Part shown: one piece after another, positions 55,715 to 64,000 of the stretch
Position numbering within the stretch: position 1 is the first letter of the stretch
Layout: each line of letters starts with the position of its first letter
NCBI RefSeq assembly: GCF_008711325.1
Contig: NZ_VXDB01000009.1
Location: forward strand, 1 to 64,000
DNA: 64,000 bases
Direction of reading: 5' to 3'
From: Roseibium sediminis
Lineage (GTDB): Bacteria; Pseudomonadota; Alphaproteobacteria; Rhizobiales; Stappiaceae
Notes under the pieces: model-generated
What the model saw: only the letters and a program-made list of their open reading frames with translations
What the model was told of the DNA's origin: nothing
Database searches by the model: none
Translations under genes and position numbers: made by a program

Positions 55715-57162
55715 CCCGGTTAATCGTTGGGCCGTTTAATCGGGTTGAGGGAGATCTGGAAGTTCGTATCGACTGCAAGGGCGGCGAGGTCGTGAATGCG
55801 GAGGTGGTGACACCGCTTTACCGGGGGTTCGAGCGCATCCTGCTCGGAAAGCCGCCGATGGATGCTCTTGTCTACGCGCCGCGCATTTGCGGTATCTGTT
55901 CGGTGTCCCAGTCCGTGGCGGCGGCAATGGCTTTGGCCGACACGATGAAGGTTGAGCTGCCGTCCAATGGCGAATTGGCGATCAATCTTGTGCATGCCAC
56001 AGAGAATGTCGCGGACCACCTGACCCACTTTTATCTGTTCTTTATGCCGGACTTCGCACGGGCAACCTACAAGAACGAACCCTGGTACGACGAGACAGCA
56101 GATCGGTTTGTGGCGATCAGGGGAACCGCAGCAGAGGACATGTTGCCCGCCCGCGCTCAATTCATGCACATGATGGGAATCCTTGCCGGGAAGTGGCCAC
56201 ACACGCTCTCCATCCAGCCGGGAGGGTCAACCCGTTCGGTAGATGGCGGCGAAGTCGTGCGGTTGATGGCAATCCTTGCCGCGTTTCGCAAGTTTCTTGA
56301 ACGGACACTCTTTGGCGACAAGCTGGAGAGAATTGCCAATCTTTCATCAGAAGCCGAGCTTGTAGCCTGGGCGGCTGAGCGAAGCGTTACCTCGTCAGAC
56401 TTTCGCAGGTTCCTGCATGTGTCTTCAGCGCTGGGCCTTAATTGTCTGGGACGGTCGACCGGCGCATTCCTCAGCTATGGTGCTTATGGCACTCAGGGGA
56501 ATTCGTTGTTCAGGATGGGCACCTTTGCGGCAGGCGACACTGGTTCAATGGATGTGGAAGGGATTACAGAGGATCTTTCGTCCAGCTGGTATCGCTCGGG
56601 AGTGACATCGGAAGCTCCGGCAGCAGGGACCACTGTGCCAGACGCGGACAAGGACGGAGCCTATAGCTGGTGCAAGGCACCACGGCTTGGCGGCAGCGTC
56701 ATGGAAGTCGGTGCGCTGGCCCGCCAACTGGTCAACGGCCATCCGCTTATCCGGGATCTTGTGGGGCGACATGGCGGTTCGGTTCACGCGCGCGTCGTTG
56801 CCCGACTGCTTGAGATTGCAATCGTTGTTCAGGCAATGGAGCGTTGGGCGGCGGGCCTTGTCATAGGGGAGCGATATATCGCCCATGCCGGATTGCCCGA
56901 TCAGGCTGAAGGCATTGGCCTGACGGAGGCCGCACGCGGATCTCTGGGGCACTGGCTGTCCATAGAGAAGGGCCGCATTGCTAACTACCAGATCATTGCT
57001 CCAACCACCTGGAACTTTTCACCGCGAGACCAGTCGGGTGTTCCGGGCCCGTTGGAGCAGGCTTTGGTGGGAGCGCCTGTCAGAGAGGGAGAAGAAGACC
57101 CGGTGTCGGTCCAACACATCGTGCGTTCCTTTGACCCCTGTATGGTCTGCACGGTTCACTGA
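55711..57162 (+). CDS. hupV: regulatory (H2-sensing) [NiFe] hydrogenase large subunit
   Basis: The 483-residue large subunit of the sensor. It has NRVEGDLEV, RICGICSVSQSVA and the C-terminal DPCMVCTVH ending exactly at the His, so no tail needs proteolysis, typical of HupV. It detects H2 and relays to HupT. Codes in one run with hupT and hupU. Confidence 0.96.
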   Translation: MTRLIVGPFNRVEGDLEVRIDCKGGEVVNAEVVTPLYRGFERILLGKPPMDALVYAPRICGICSVSQSVAAAMALADTMKVELPSNGELAINLVHATENVADHLTHFYLFFMPDFARATYKNEPWYDETADRFVAIRGTAAEDMLPARAQFMHMMGILAGKWPHTLSIQPGGSTRSVDGGEVVRLMAILAAFRKFLERTLFGDKLERIANLSSEAELVAWAAERSVTSSDFRRFLHVSSALGLNCLGRSTGAFLSYGAYGTQGNSLFRMGTFAAGDTGSMDVEGITEDLSSSWYRSGVTSEAPAAGTTVPDADKDGAYSWCKAPRLGGSVMEVGALARQLVNGHPLIRDLVGRHGGSVHARVVARLLEIAIVVQAMERWAAGLVIGERYIAHAGLPDQAEGIGLTEAARGSLGHWLSIEKGRIANYQIIAPTTWNFSPRDQSGVPGPLEQALVGAPVREGEEDPVSVQHIVRSFDPCMVCTVH

Positions 57163-57163
57163 C

Positions 57164-59509
57164 ATGACGACGTCGCCGCAACTCGGAGAGATCAAGGGGG
57201 TCCGGGTGCGGATAACCGGGCTGGTTCAGGGTGTCGGGTTTCGTCCTTTCGTCTGGAGGCTGGCCCATGAGGAGCAGCTATTCGGTACTGTCCTCAATGA
57301 TGCTGCTGGCGTAGAGGCGGATATATGGGGGGAAGAACCTAGGCTTTCGAGGTTTCTGGAGCGGCTTCAGACAGATCTCCCGCCGCTTGCCCGCATTACG
57401 TCGGTTGATACGCGTCCGATAGAGGAGGCCGCCCCGGACCCGGCCAAGGGTTTTCTCATCATCGAGAGTGTTGAGGGGGCGGTATCGACCGGCATTGTAC
57501 CGGACGCAGCCACCTGTCCTGCTTGTCTTCTGGATGTGAAGGAGAGCGGCAATCGGCGCGAGGGCTATGCTTTCACAAACTGTACGCATTGCGGTCCGCG
57601 CCTCTCCATCATCAAGTCCATTCCCTATGACCGTGAAAAGACTTCCATGGCGCACTTTGTCATGTGCGCTGCCTGTCGGCAGGAATACGAAAACCCCGCC
57701 GACCGACGCTTCCATGCACAGCCGAATGCCTGCCCGATCTGTGGACCGAGGCTATGGGCAGAGACACGGGAGGGGGAGATCACGGCGGAAAACCCGCTCC
57801 AATGGGCAGCGGCGCAACTGGTTGCTGGCCGGATACTGGCCATCAAGGGGCTGGGCGGGTTTCATCTGGCGGTGGATGCTTCCAACGAAAGCGCCGTTGC
57901 CGAGCTGCGTCTGCGCAAGAAAAGGCCTCACAAACCGCTGGCCCTCATGGTGCGCGATACTGCTCAGATAAAGGGCTTTTGCAATGTCGATGACGCGGAA
58001 GAAAAGCTCCTGAAGGATAGCGCAGCGCCGATCGTGCTCTTGCAGCAGCGTGCTGGTCATCATCTGGCCGATGGGCTTGCGCCGGGCCAGAGCCATCTTG
58101 GTGTGATGCTGCCCTATACGCCCTTGCATCACCTTCTCATGTCCCTCTTCGATGGCCCCGTGGTTTTGACGTCAGGCAATGTTTCGGACGAACCGCAAGT
58201 CATCGGGAACGGCGAGGCGAGAGACAAGCTCTCGGCAATTGCCGACGGTCTTCTGATGCACGACCGGGATATCGTCAATCGGCTGGACGATAGTGTCGTG
58301 CGCGTTACACAGGCCGGTCAGATGGTCTTGCGGCGGGCGAGGGGCTTTGCTCCGGCACCGCTCCGTCTTCCCTCTGCTTTCCATGGAACGCCGGCCGTCC
58401 TGGCGCTGGGCGGAGAGCTGAAGGCGACGTTCTGTCTTGCGGCGAATGGCGAAGCAATTCCCTCGCAACATATTGGCGATCTGGAAAACAGTCTTGCGCT
58501 TGAGGATTTGAAACGAAATCTGGCGCTTTATCGGGAGATGTACCGCTTTTGCCCCGATGTTATCGCCGTGGACAGCCATCCTGACTATCTTTCATCCCAA
58601 CTGGGGCGTGCCCTTGCCGGTGAATTGGGCATAGAGCTGATTGAGGTTCAGCACCACCATGCACATCTTGCCGCCGTTATGGCGGAAAACGATGTTGGCC
58701 CGGAAGAAGACGTGCTCGGGATCATTCTGGATGGGACGGGACATGGGCCCGACGGCACCATCTGGGGCGGTGAGTTTCTGGTTGGAAATTATCAGTCCTT
58801 CGAGCGTTCCGGGCATTTTCAGCCGGTCGCACTTCCAGGCGGAGGTGTAGCTGTTCGCGAGCCTTGGCGAAATCTTGCATCACATCTCTATTCGGCCTTC
58901 GGACCTGACTATCAGGCAGAGCTTCGCGGTTTGGCGCTGGGAAAAGCGCTCGAGACCAAAAACCTCGGCGTGATCCATCAAATGTTGGAGAAGCGGCTCA
59001 ACTCGCCGTTGTCGTCGTCCGCTGGCCGTCTTTTTGATGCGGTTGCTGCCGCGCTGGGCATCTGCTTTGACCGACAGACTTACGAAGGGCAGGCGGGAGC
59101 TCTCCTTGAAGCTCTCGCAGCACCGTTCATGGCAGGTGAGCAGGGCTACCGGATGGACACCTCCGACACCGGCGCAATCGATTGGGCCCCCTTCTGGAAA
59201 GGCCTCGTCGGGGACCTTGGCAGAGGTGTTGAAGCGGGGTGCCTGTCAGCACGGTTTCATGCGACTTTGATCAGCTCCGTCACTGCTCAGGCCGTGTGCG
59301 TTGCTGATGTGCGTGGGATTCGGCGTGTCGCGCTTTCGGGTGGTGTGATGCAGAACCAAATTGTTCTGGATGGCCTGGCGAATGCCCTCTCGGACAGGGG
59401 GCTGGAAGTCCTTGTGCCCAAGGCAGTACCCGCTAATGACGGCGGACTCTCGCTTGGGCAGGCGGTGATAGCTGCGGCCATCATCGAAGGGCGTGGGGCG
59501 AGCGCGTAA
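57164..59509 (+). CDS. hypF: carbamoyltransferase HypF
   Basis: Makes the cyanide precursor from carbamoyl phosphate together with HypE. The 781-residue protein has an acylphosphatase domain (VQGVGFRPFVWRLA), two zinc-finger pairs (CPACLLDV...CTHCGPR and CAACRQEY...CPICGPR), a YrdC-like domain and the Kae1-like domain with QHHHAHLAAVMAE. ATG at 57164 follows the hupV stop by one base. It closes the cluster; usually hypF is beside hypB or hypC. Confidence 0.96.
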   Translation: MTTSPQLGEIKGVRVRITGLVQGVGFRPFVWRLAHEEQLFGTVLNDAAGVEADIWGEEPRLSRFLERLQTDLPPLARITSVDTRPIEEAAPDPAKGFLIIESVEGAVSTGIVPDAATCPACLLDVKESGNRREGYAFTNCTHCGPRLSIIKSIPYDREKTSMAHFVMCAACRQEYENPADRRFHAQPNACPICGPRLWAETREGEITAENPLQWAAAQLVAGRILAIKGLGGFHLAVDASNESAVAELRLRKKRPHKPLALMVRDTAQIKGFCNVDDAEEKLLKDSAAPIVLLQQRAGHHLADGLAPGQSHLGVMLPYTPLHHLLMSLFDGPVVLTSGNVSDEPQVIGNGEARDKLSAIADGLLMHDRDIVNRLDDSVVRVTQAGQMVLRRARGFAPAPLRLPSAFHGTPAVLALGGELKATFCLAANGEAIPSQHIGDLENSLALEDLKRNLALYREMYRFCPDVIAVDSHPDYLSSQLGRALAGELGIELIEVQHHHAHLAAVMAENDVGPEEDVLGIILDGTGHGPDGTIWGGEFLVGNYQSFERSGHFQPVALPGGGVAVREPWRNLASHLYSAFGPDYQAELRGLALGKALETKNLGVIHQMLEKRLNSPLSSSAGRLFDAVAAALGICFDRQTYEGQAGALLEALAAPFMAGEQGYRMDTSDTGAIDWAPFWKGLVGDLGRGVEAGCLSARFHATLISSVTAQAVCVADVRGIRRVALSGGVMQNQIVLDGLANALSDRGLEVLVPKAVPANDGGLSLGQAVIAAAIIEGRGASA

Positions 59510-59541
59510 GCATCCGGACCGCGCGCAGGTGCAGTCCGATA

Positions 59542-60948
59542 TCAGTGTCGTCCGGCGAGGCTGCGTTTCAAGCTGCGCGGCAGGTTCGGGTCACCGGATA
59601 CTCCGCTATCGATCGTATAGATTTCAGCCGACTTCTGCTTTTTACGTTTTGCCTGATACATGGCTCCATCTGCCCGGGCGAGCAGGGTTTCCCAAGTCAG
59701 GCCACGCTCTGCAACGGCAATGCCCAATGATAGCGAGATGTTAAATTCCAGCTCGGCAAAGCTGACAGGTGTCATGCACGAGGTGAGGATGTGGTCAGAC
59801 ACGCTTTTGGCGGCTGTTTCCGGTGCATGATCACGGATAATGCAGATGAACTCGTCGCCACCGAGGCGCACCACGTGGTCACCTTTGCGGACGGCTTCCC
59901 GCAATCGGTCCGCGGTTACAGACAGGGCATGGTCCCCGACCTTGTGGCCGTAGTCGTCATTCAGCTTCTTGAAGTGATTGACGTCGACATAAATGATTGC
60001 CAAATGGCCGTGATCGATGCGCGCCCTGAGATCGGTAGAGCGAAGCAGTTCGTGAAGTCCGGAACGATTGAGAAGGCCGGTCAGCTGATCTGTGGAGGCA
60101 ATTGTCATTGCCTGATCGAGCGCCTTGCTTTGCTGATGAAAATATCGTGCTGCAGAGATGCAGATGGCAAAGATTCCGAAGCAGACAAGGAGAATTCCGG
60201 GCAGGATTTCTTCACGCAACGCAGCGCCGGGCCGGTGTGGCTGCCATACGAGTTTTGCAACAGGCGTACCCTGAGGTCCTACCAAATCGAGGTGTGCTTC
60301 CGTTGAATCAGCGTTTATGGGGGTGATCGCGTACTCGGTTCCCAATGTCAGTTGTGCAATTGCTTCGAGGGCATCATCTGTCATCATTCTTATGCCGACG
60401 ATGATTGGAAGTGGGGCACCATTGAGATTGGAATAGTAGTCTGGAGTGATCCAGGCTGCACCGACCGCCCCATATTGCCCGTTTATTCTGCCTATTCCGG
60501 ACACTGCGATCTTATCGCCAGGCTTGGTGGTTCTCAGCTGCGAGAGAAATGGCTCAATCCCGGTGCGGTCAAATTGCTCTGGCGTTGTGGTCTCTTCAGC
60601 CGCATCAAAAACGTGAAGGATGTTACCCTCTACATCGATTAGAACGATATTGTCGAATAATCCGCCATCAACCGCTCCGGAACCAATGTTCTCTAAGATT
60701 GAGTCAACATCGTTCTCCATGACAATTTCATAGGCGAGGTTCCAGTTTGCATAGTCACTGGCGGAGTTCTGCATATGCGATACTCTTTCGGTGACCATGA
60801 GTTGGACTATATTTATATCGTTTTCTTGTTCGACCTGATCAATTCGCGCGGTAAGCCAAATGACTGACGTGATGATCATGCCGACGGCAACTATGCCCAA
60901 CAAGAATAGTTTACCGAAAATCAATCGTGGTCTTGTCGTTGCGGTCAT
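59542..60948 (-). CDS. CHASE4-like membrane diguanylate cyclase
   Basis: A 468-residue c-di-GMP synthase. Membrane helices at about 12-33 and 248-268 bracket a periplasmic domain of about 210 residues resembling CHASE4 (SDYANWNLAYEIVMEND and DNIVLIDVEGNILHVF). The C-terminal GGDEF domain has an intact GGDEF at 363-367 and an RxxD inhibition site (RKGD, 354-357). It converges with hypF. The sensed molecule is unknown. Confidence 0.92.
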   Translation of the reverse strand: MTATTRPRLIFGKLFLLGIVAVGMIITSVIWLTARIDQVEQENDINIVQLMVTERVSHMQNSASDYANWNLAYEIVMENDVDSILENIGSGAVDGGLFDNIVLIDVEGNILHVFDAAEETTTPEQFDRTGIEPFLSQLRTTKPGDKIAVSGIGRINGQYGAVGAAWITPDYYSNLNGAPLPIIVGIRMMTDDALEAIAQLTLGTEYAITPINADSTEAHLDLVGPQGTPVAKLVWQPHRPGAALREEILPGILLVCFGIFAICISAARYFHQQSKALDQAMTIASTDQLTGLLNRSGLHELLRSTDLRARIDHGHLAIIYVDVNHFKKLNDDYGHKVGDHALSVTADRLREAVRKGDHVVRLGGDEFICIIRDHAPETAAKSVSDHILTSCMTPVSFAELEFNISLSLGIAVAERGLTWETLLARADGAMYQAKRKKQKSAEIYTIDSGVSGDPNLPRSLKRSLAGRH

Positions 60949-61205
60949 GGTCCCGTCCGTCAGAATGCCGTAGGGTTCAGTAAAGATGCTGAGTCTTAAC
61001 GATTGCCAAAGATGAAACTACAACTAGTGCGAGAAATCGCAATGGAAAACAGAAATAGTATCTTTAGTTCACAATATATGAAGATATGGAAGTATTCTGC
61101 CTGAAGCGGCTGCGGAGCAGAGCGCCAGAGAGCCGGGCACACCGGAGATGGTGATGAAGTGCGGGGCGCGATATCAGGAGGGAATGGGGGCTGTGAGCGT
61201 AATTT
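60949..61205. other. intergenic region upstream of the diguanylate cyclase
   Basis: 257 bases without a convincing gene, AT-rich near 61005-61090, probably the promoter of the cyclase gene and the 3' end of cbbR. No terminator seen. Confidence 0.3.
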
Positions 61206-62174
61206 CTATCCGCCCTGGATTTTTCCCTTACCGTTCAGGAGCAGGCTCAGATCTTCGATGTGAAGGAATTCCTCGGCTTTTGACCGGATACAGGAGAGGA
61301 TCGTCGCCATCGCTCCTGACAGGGTCTGGTCGGATCGATGCAAGACATACCATTGCCGGATGATGGGAAGATGTTCGGCGCGAATGGCGGCGAGACGTCC
61401 CGATTTCAGCTCCTCGATGATTGTGTGATAGGAGATGAGGGCAATGCCAAGCCCGGCGATGACCGCCTGCTTGATGGTTTCGTTGGAGTTCATTTCCGAG
61501 TATTCGAAGGGGATGCCTTCGCCGGACTGATCGAGGAAACGCATGGTGAGGATACGCGTGCCCGAGCCGCGTTCCCGCAACAGGAAATGCTCCCTAAAAA
61601 TCTCATCTGCGGCCACGTCCGCCCCCGTGACCAGCCGGTGATCGGGGGGAGCAATCAAAAGGTGCGGGTGATCTCCAATGGGATAGGCCGTGACAACAGG
61701 CTGACGCGGGGGACGACCCATGATGGCAAGATCAATCCGACCGGTCTCTAGCGCGGCTATGATCGCGTCCCGGTTTCCAACTTCCAGAACCACTTCGATA
61801 TCCGGAAATAGCGCCTTCATGCGCGCAACAATGCCGGGCGCGAAATATTTTCCCGTCGATACCACGCCGAGAATGACCGTGCCGGAGAGGCCGCGTTTCA
61901 GGGATTCGATCTGGTGAACTGCCTTTTCGAGAGAGGCGAAAGCAGCTTCATAGCCGCTTAAAAGGGCACTCCCTTCCGGAGTCAAATTGAAAAGGCCGTT
62001 CCGCCCGCGCTCCAGAAGTGAGCAGCCTAGGCAATCTTCCAGCGTTCGGATTTGATTGTGAACGGCCGGTGAGGTCAACCCAAGGTCTTCTGCCGCACCG
62101 CTGATTGTGCCTGCATTATATATAGATTTCAAAGCCTTGAGCTGCTTCAGTGTGACTGCATCAAGTTGCCGCAT
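61206..62174 (-). CDS. cbbR: LysR-type regulator CbbR
   Basis: A 322-residue LysR activator of Calvin-cycle genes. N-terminal HTH (TISGAAEDLGLTSPAVHNQIRTLED) and an effector domain with LGVVSTGKYFAPGIVARMKALFPDIEV. The name rests on this CbbR-like sequence and on divergence from cbbF. Confidence 0.92.
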   Translation of the reverse strand: MRQLDAVTLKQLKALKSIYNAGTISGAAEDLGLTSPAVHNQIRTLEDCLGCSLLERGRNGLFNLTPEGSALLSGYEAAFASLEKAVHQIESLKRGLSGTVILGVVSTGKYFAPGIVARMKALFPDIEVVLEVGNRDAIIAALETGRIDLAIMGRPPRQPVVTAYPIGDHPHLLIAPPDHRLVTGADVAADEIFREHFLLRERGSGTRILTMRFLDQSGEGIPFEYSEMNSNETIKQAVIAGLGIALISYHTIIEELKSGRLAAIRAEHLPIIRQWYVLHRSDQTLSGAMATILSCIRSKAEEFLHIEDLSLLLNGKGKIQGG

Positions 62175-62218
62175 TAGATTTTTCCTAATTCGACTTTCAG
62201 ATTATTAAATTTTCTTAA
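62174..62218. promoter_or_regulatory. candidate CbbR-binding LysR boxes
   Basis: Two T-N11-A palindromic boxes occur in the divergent promoter: TTAGATTTTTCCTAA at 62174-62188, overlapping the cbbR start codon, and TTAAATTTTCTTAA at 62205-62218. Their spacing resembles the recognition and activation sites of LysR regulators, allowing autorepression of cbbR. Confidence 0.5.
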
Positions 62219-62269
62219 CGTCAGAAATGCGGATGATCAAGTCCAACACGTTAGGGGCGGGAGGCCTTG

Positions 62270-63277
62270 ATGGACTTCGATCGGAAAATACTTGATCTCA
62301 CGGAACTGCCGGAAGGCCTGCATGAGCTTCTATTGGCCCTTTGCACCGTAGGTCGGGATCTGTCGCTGACCATCGCGCAGGGTTCTCTGGCTGCCGAGCT
62401 CGGCGCGACCATCGGCGGCACCAGCCATGGCGATGAGCAGAAAGCTCTGGATGTGATGGCTGACGAAGCCTTTGCAGACATGCTGAAGAGTGCCGGAGTG
62501 CGCTGGTACGCCTCTGAAGAGCGCGAGGATGTGCAGGAGCTGGATCCAACCGGCCCATATGCGCTGGCCATCGATCCGCTGGACGGGTCGTCAAACATTG
62601 ATGTGAATGTGTCCATCGGGACCATCTTCTCCGTCTTTCCGGCAAAAGAGGACGGGGAGGCGTCGTTCCTGAGACCTGCACGGGAGCAGATTGCTGCAGG
62701 CTATCTGATCTACGGTCCGCAGACGGCCTTGATGTTGACGGTCGGGGCGGGCGTTCGGCTCTACATTCTCGACCCGAAGTCGCGCACCTTCAAGCTGGCC
62801 AACGGCAATGTTCGCATCCCGGAGCACTCGACAGAGTTTGCGATCAACGCGTCGAATTACCGTCACTGGTCCAAGCCGATCCGCGCGTATATCGACGATT
62901 GTCTGGCAGGGTCGGAAGGGCCCCGCGAGAAGAATTTCAACATGCGCTGGGTCGCATCCCTTGTCGCAGAAACCCACCGGATCATGAGCCGCGGCGGTCT
63001 GTTCCTGTACCCTTCCGATGATCGTGAGGGGTATCGACGGGGTCGTCTTCGGATGATCTACGAATGTGCGCCGATTGCCTTACTGGTCGAACAGGCTGGC
63101 GGCAAGGCGACGACCGGAACAGCGGCAATCCTGAGCCAGCAGGCGGACACGCTGCATGCACGTACACCCTTCGTTTTCGGGTCGACCGAGAAGGTGGAAC
63201 GGGTCGCGGCCTATCACGATTTGCCTGAGAAGGAAGTCTCGGCGCTGTTTGGAACCCGCGGCCTGTTCCGCGCCTGA
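62270..63277 (+). CDS. cbbF: class I fructose-1,6-bisphosphatase of the Calvin cycle
   Basis: A 335-residue class I bisphosphatase, with [21 protein letters not shown] as the metal and substrate signature and [20 protein letters not shown] further on. In proteobacterial cbb operons it also dephosphorylates sedoheptulose bisphosphate. ATG 62270 is chosen, with GGGAGG upstream. Divergent from cbbR and followed by cbbP after 61 bases. Confidence 0.95.
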   Translation: MDFDRKILDLTELPEGLHELLLALCTVGRDLSLTIAQGSLAAELGATIGGTSHGDEQKALDVMADEAFADMLKSAGVRWYASEEREDVQELDPTGPYALAIDPLDGSSNIDVNVSIGTIFSVFPAKEDGEASFLRPAREQIAAGYLIYGPQTALMLTVGAGVRLYILDPKSRTFKLANGNVRIPEHSTEFAINASNYRHWSKPIRAYIDDCLAGSEGPREKNFNMRWVASLVAETHRIMSRGGLFLYPSDDREGYRRGRLRMIYECAPIALLVEQAGGKATTGTAAILSQQADTLHARTPFVFGSTEKVERVAAYHDLPEKEVSALFGTRGLFRA

Positions 63278-63338
63278 TCAACTCAACAAAGAACGTTCAC
63301 AGCCTGGCGACCCTGTTCGCCGGGATCGGGGAGAACTT

Positions 63339-64000
63339 ATGTCCAAGAAGCACCCAATCATTTCGGTCACGGGGTCATCCGGCGCGGGCACGACGACAGT
63401 CAAGGCGACGTTCGACCAGATATTTCGCCGCGAAAATGTGAAGGCCGTGTCCATCGAAGGGGATGCGTTTCACCGCTTCGACCGGATGGAGATGAAGGCC
63501 GAACTGGAGCGCCGCAAGGCCACAGGCGACGATACGTTCAGCCACTTTTCCTATGAAGCCAACATTCTCGACAAACTGGAGGAAGTGTTCCGCACGTATG
63601 GTCAGACCGGCAACGGCGAAACCCGCCACTACGTTCATGATGACCTGGAAGCTGAAAAATGGGGTGTTGCGCCTGGCAAATTCACTGACTGGAAGGCGTT
63701 TGAGGCGGGGTCGGACCTGCTGTTCTACGAAGGCCTGCATGGCGCAGTGGTGAATGATCAGGTCAATTTGGCAACTCATGCGGACCTGAAAATTGGCGTC
63801 GTTCCCGTCATCAATCTGGAGTGGATCCAGAAGATCCACCGCGACAAGGCAAGCCGTGGTTATTCCACCGAAGCGGTCACCGACACGATCCTTCGCCGCA
63901 TGCACGCCTATGTGCACTGCATTTGTCCGCAGTTCATTCAGACAGACGTGAACTTCCAGCGCGTACCGGTTGTCGATACGTCCAATCCGTTCATCGCCCG
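63339..64000 (+). CDS. cbbP: phosphoribulokinase (partial, runs off the window)
   Basis: The first 220 residues or so of phosphoribulokinase, which makes ribulose-1,5-bisphosphate for RuBisCO. The P-loop GSSGAGTTTV lies at about 12-21, then VSIEGDAFHRFDR, HFSYEANILD, FYEGLHGAVV and the RGYSTEAVTDTILRRM motif. ATG at 63339 is preceded by GGGGAG. The rest of the operon should continue beyond 64000. Confidence 0.96.
   Translation, partial: MSKKHPIISVTGSSGAGTTTVKATFDQIFRRENVKAVSIEGDAFHRFDRMEMKAELERRKATGDDTFSHFSYEANILDKLEEVFRTYGQTGNGETRHYVHDDLEAEKWGVAPGKFTDWKAFEAGSDLLFYEGLHGAVVNDQVNLATHADLKIGVVPVINLEWIQKIHRDKASRGYSTEAVTDTILRRMHAYVHCICPQFIQTDVNFQRVPVVDTSNPFIA

Noticed and set aside
55711-57162. 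HupV as a truncated, broken hydrogenase large subunit
   Set aside because: Ending at the final His without a tail is the normal form of regulatory hydrogenases, and both Cys pairs are intact.
1-64000. CRISPR arrays, tRNA or rRNA genes, insertion sequences, prophage or integrase genes
   Set aside because: No regularly spaced repeats, cloverleaf-like sequences, transposase or integrase proteins were seen anywhere in the window.

Overview
The window reads as chromosomal DNA of a GC-rich alphaproteobacterium. The gene orders rplM-rpsI and aminotransferase-hom-glpX-recJ, the class I PHA synthase, the soxBDAG sarcosine oxidase operon and a palindromic element of the kind common in Rhizobiales all point that way. 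A Stappia/Labrenzia/Roseibium-like organism would fit, but this is inference from gene content only. No rRNA, tRNA, insertion sequence, prophage or CRISPR array was seen.

Layout. 1-16.4 kb is mostly housekeeping and accessory genes: an esterase, a small membrane protein, rplM-rpsI behind a strong promoter and an attenuator-like hairpin, two tandem membrane acyltransferase/SGNH proteins, guanine deaminase divergent from an agmatinase-family ureohydrolase, a PAS-GAF-GGDEF-EAL protein, phaC and a lipoprotein. 16.6-24.1 kb holds the aminotransferase-hom-glpX-recJ block, a 62-residue membrane protein, a nitrilase-family enzyme and a NUDIX protein. 24.1-30 kb holds two tandem PiT phosphate transporters and a TupABC-type tungstate ABC importer, separated by a palindromic bidirectional terminator.

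30-39 kb is a one-carbon/sulfur block. Sarcosine oxidase soxBDAG runs leftward. Running rightward is a three-gene operon with an SBP56-family methanethiol oxidase (mtoX), a SCO1/SenC-like protein and a di-haem MauG-like protein. Both systems are expected to give formaldehyde-level C1 units and hydrogen peroxide.

39.3-59.5 kb is a complete [NiFe] uptake-hydrogenase locus: hupSLEC, hupDFGHIJK, hypABCDE, hoxA(hupR)-hupT-hupUV and hypF. Structural, maturation, nickel-handling, H2-sensing and two-component regulatory genes all lie on one strand, often with 4-bp start/stop overlaps. Close matches to the sigma-54 -24/-12 consensus lie about 60-80 bp before hupS and hupD, and a UUCG-loop terminator separates the two blocks. 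The activator HoxA keeps the GAFTGA loop needed for sigma-54 contact.

59.5-64 kb holds a CHASE4-like diguanylate cyclase and the start of a Calvin-cycle operon: cbbR divergent from cbbF, then cbbP running off the window end. Together the genes suggest a facultative lithotroph able to take energy from H2 and probably methanethiol, and to fix CO2.
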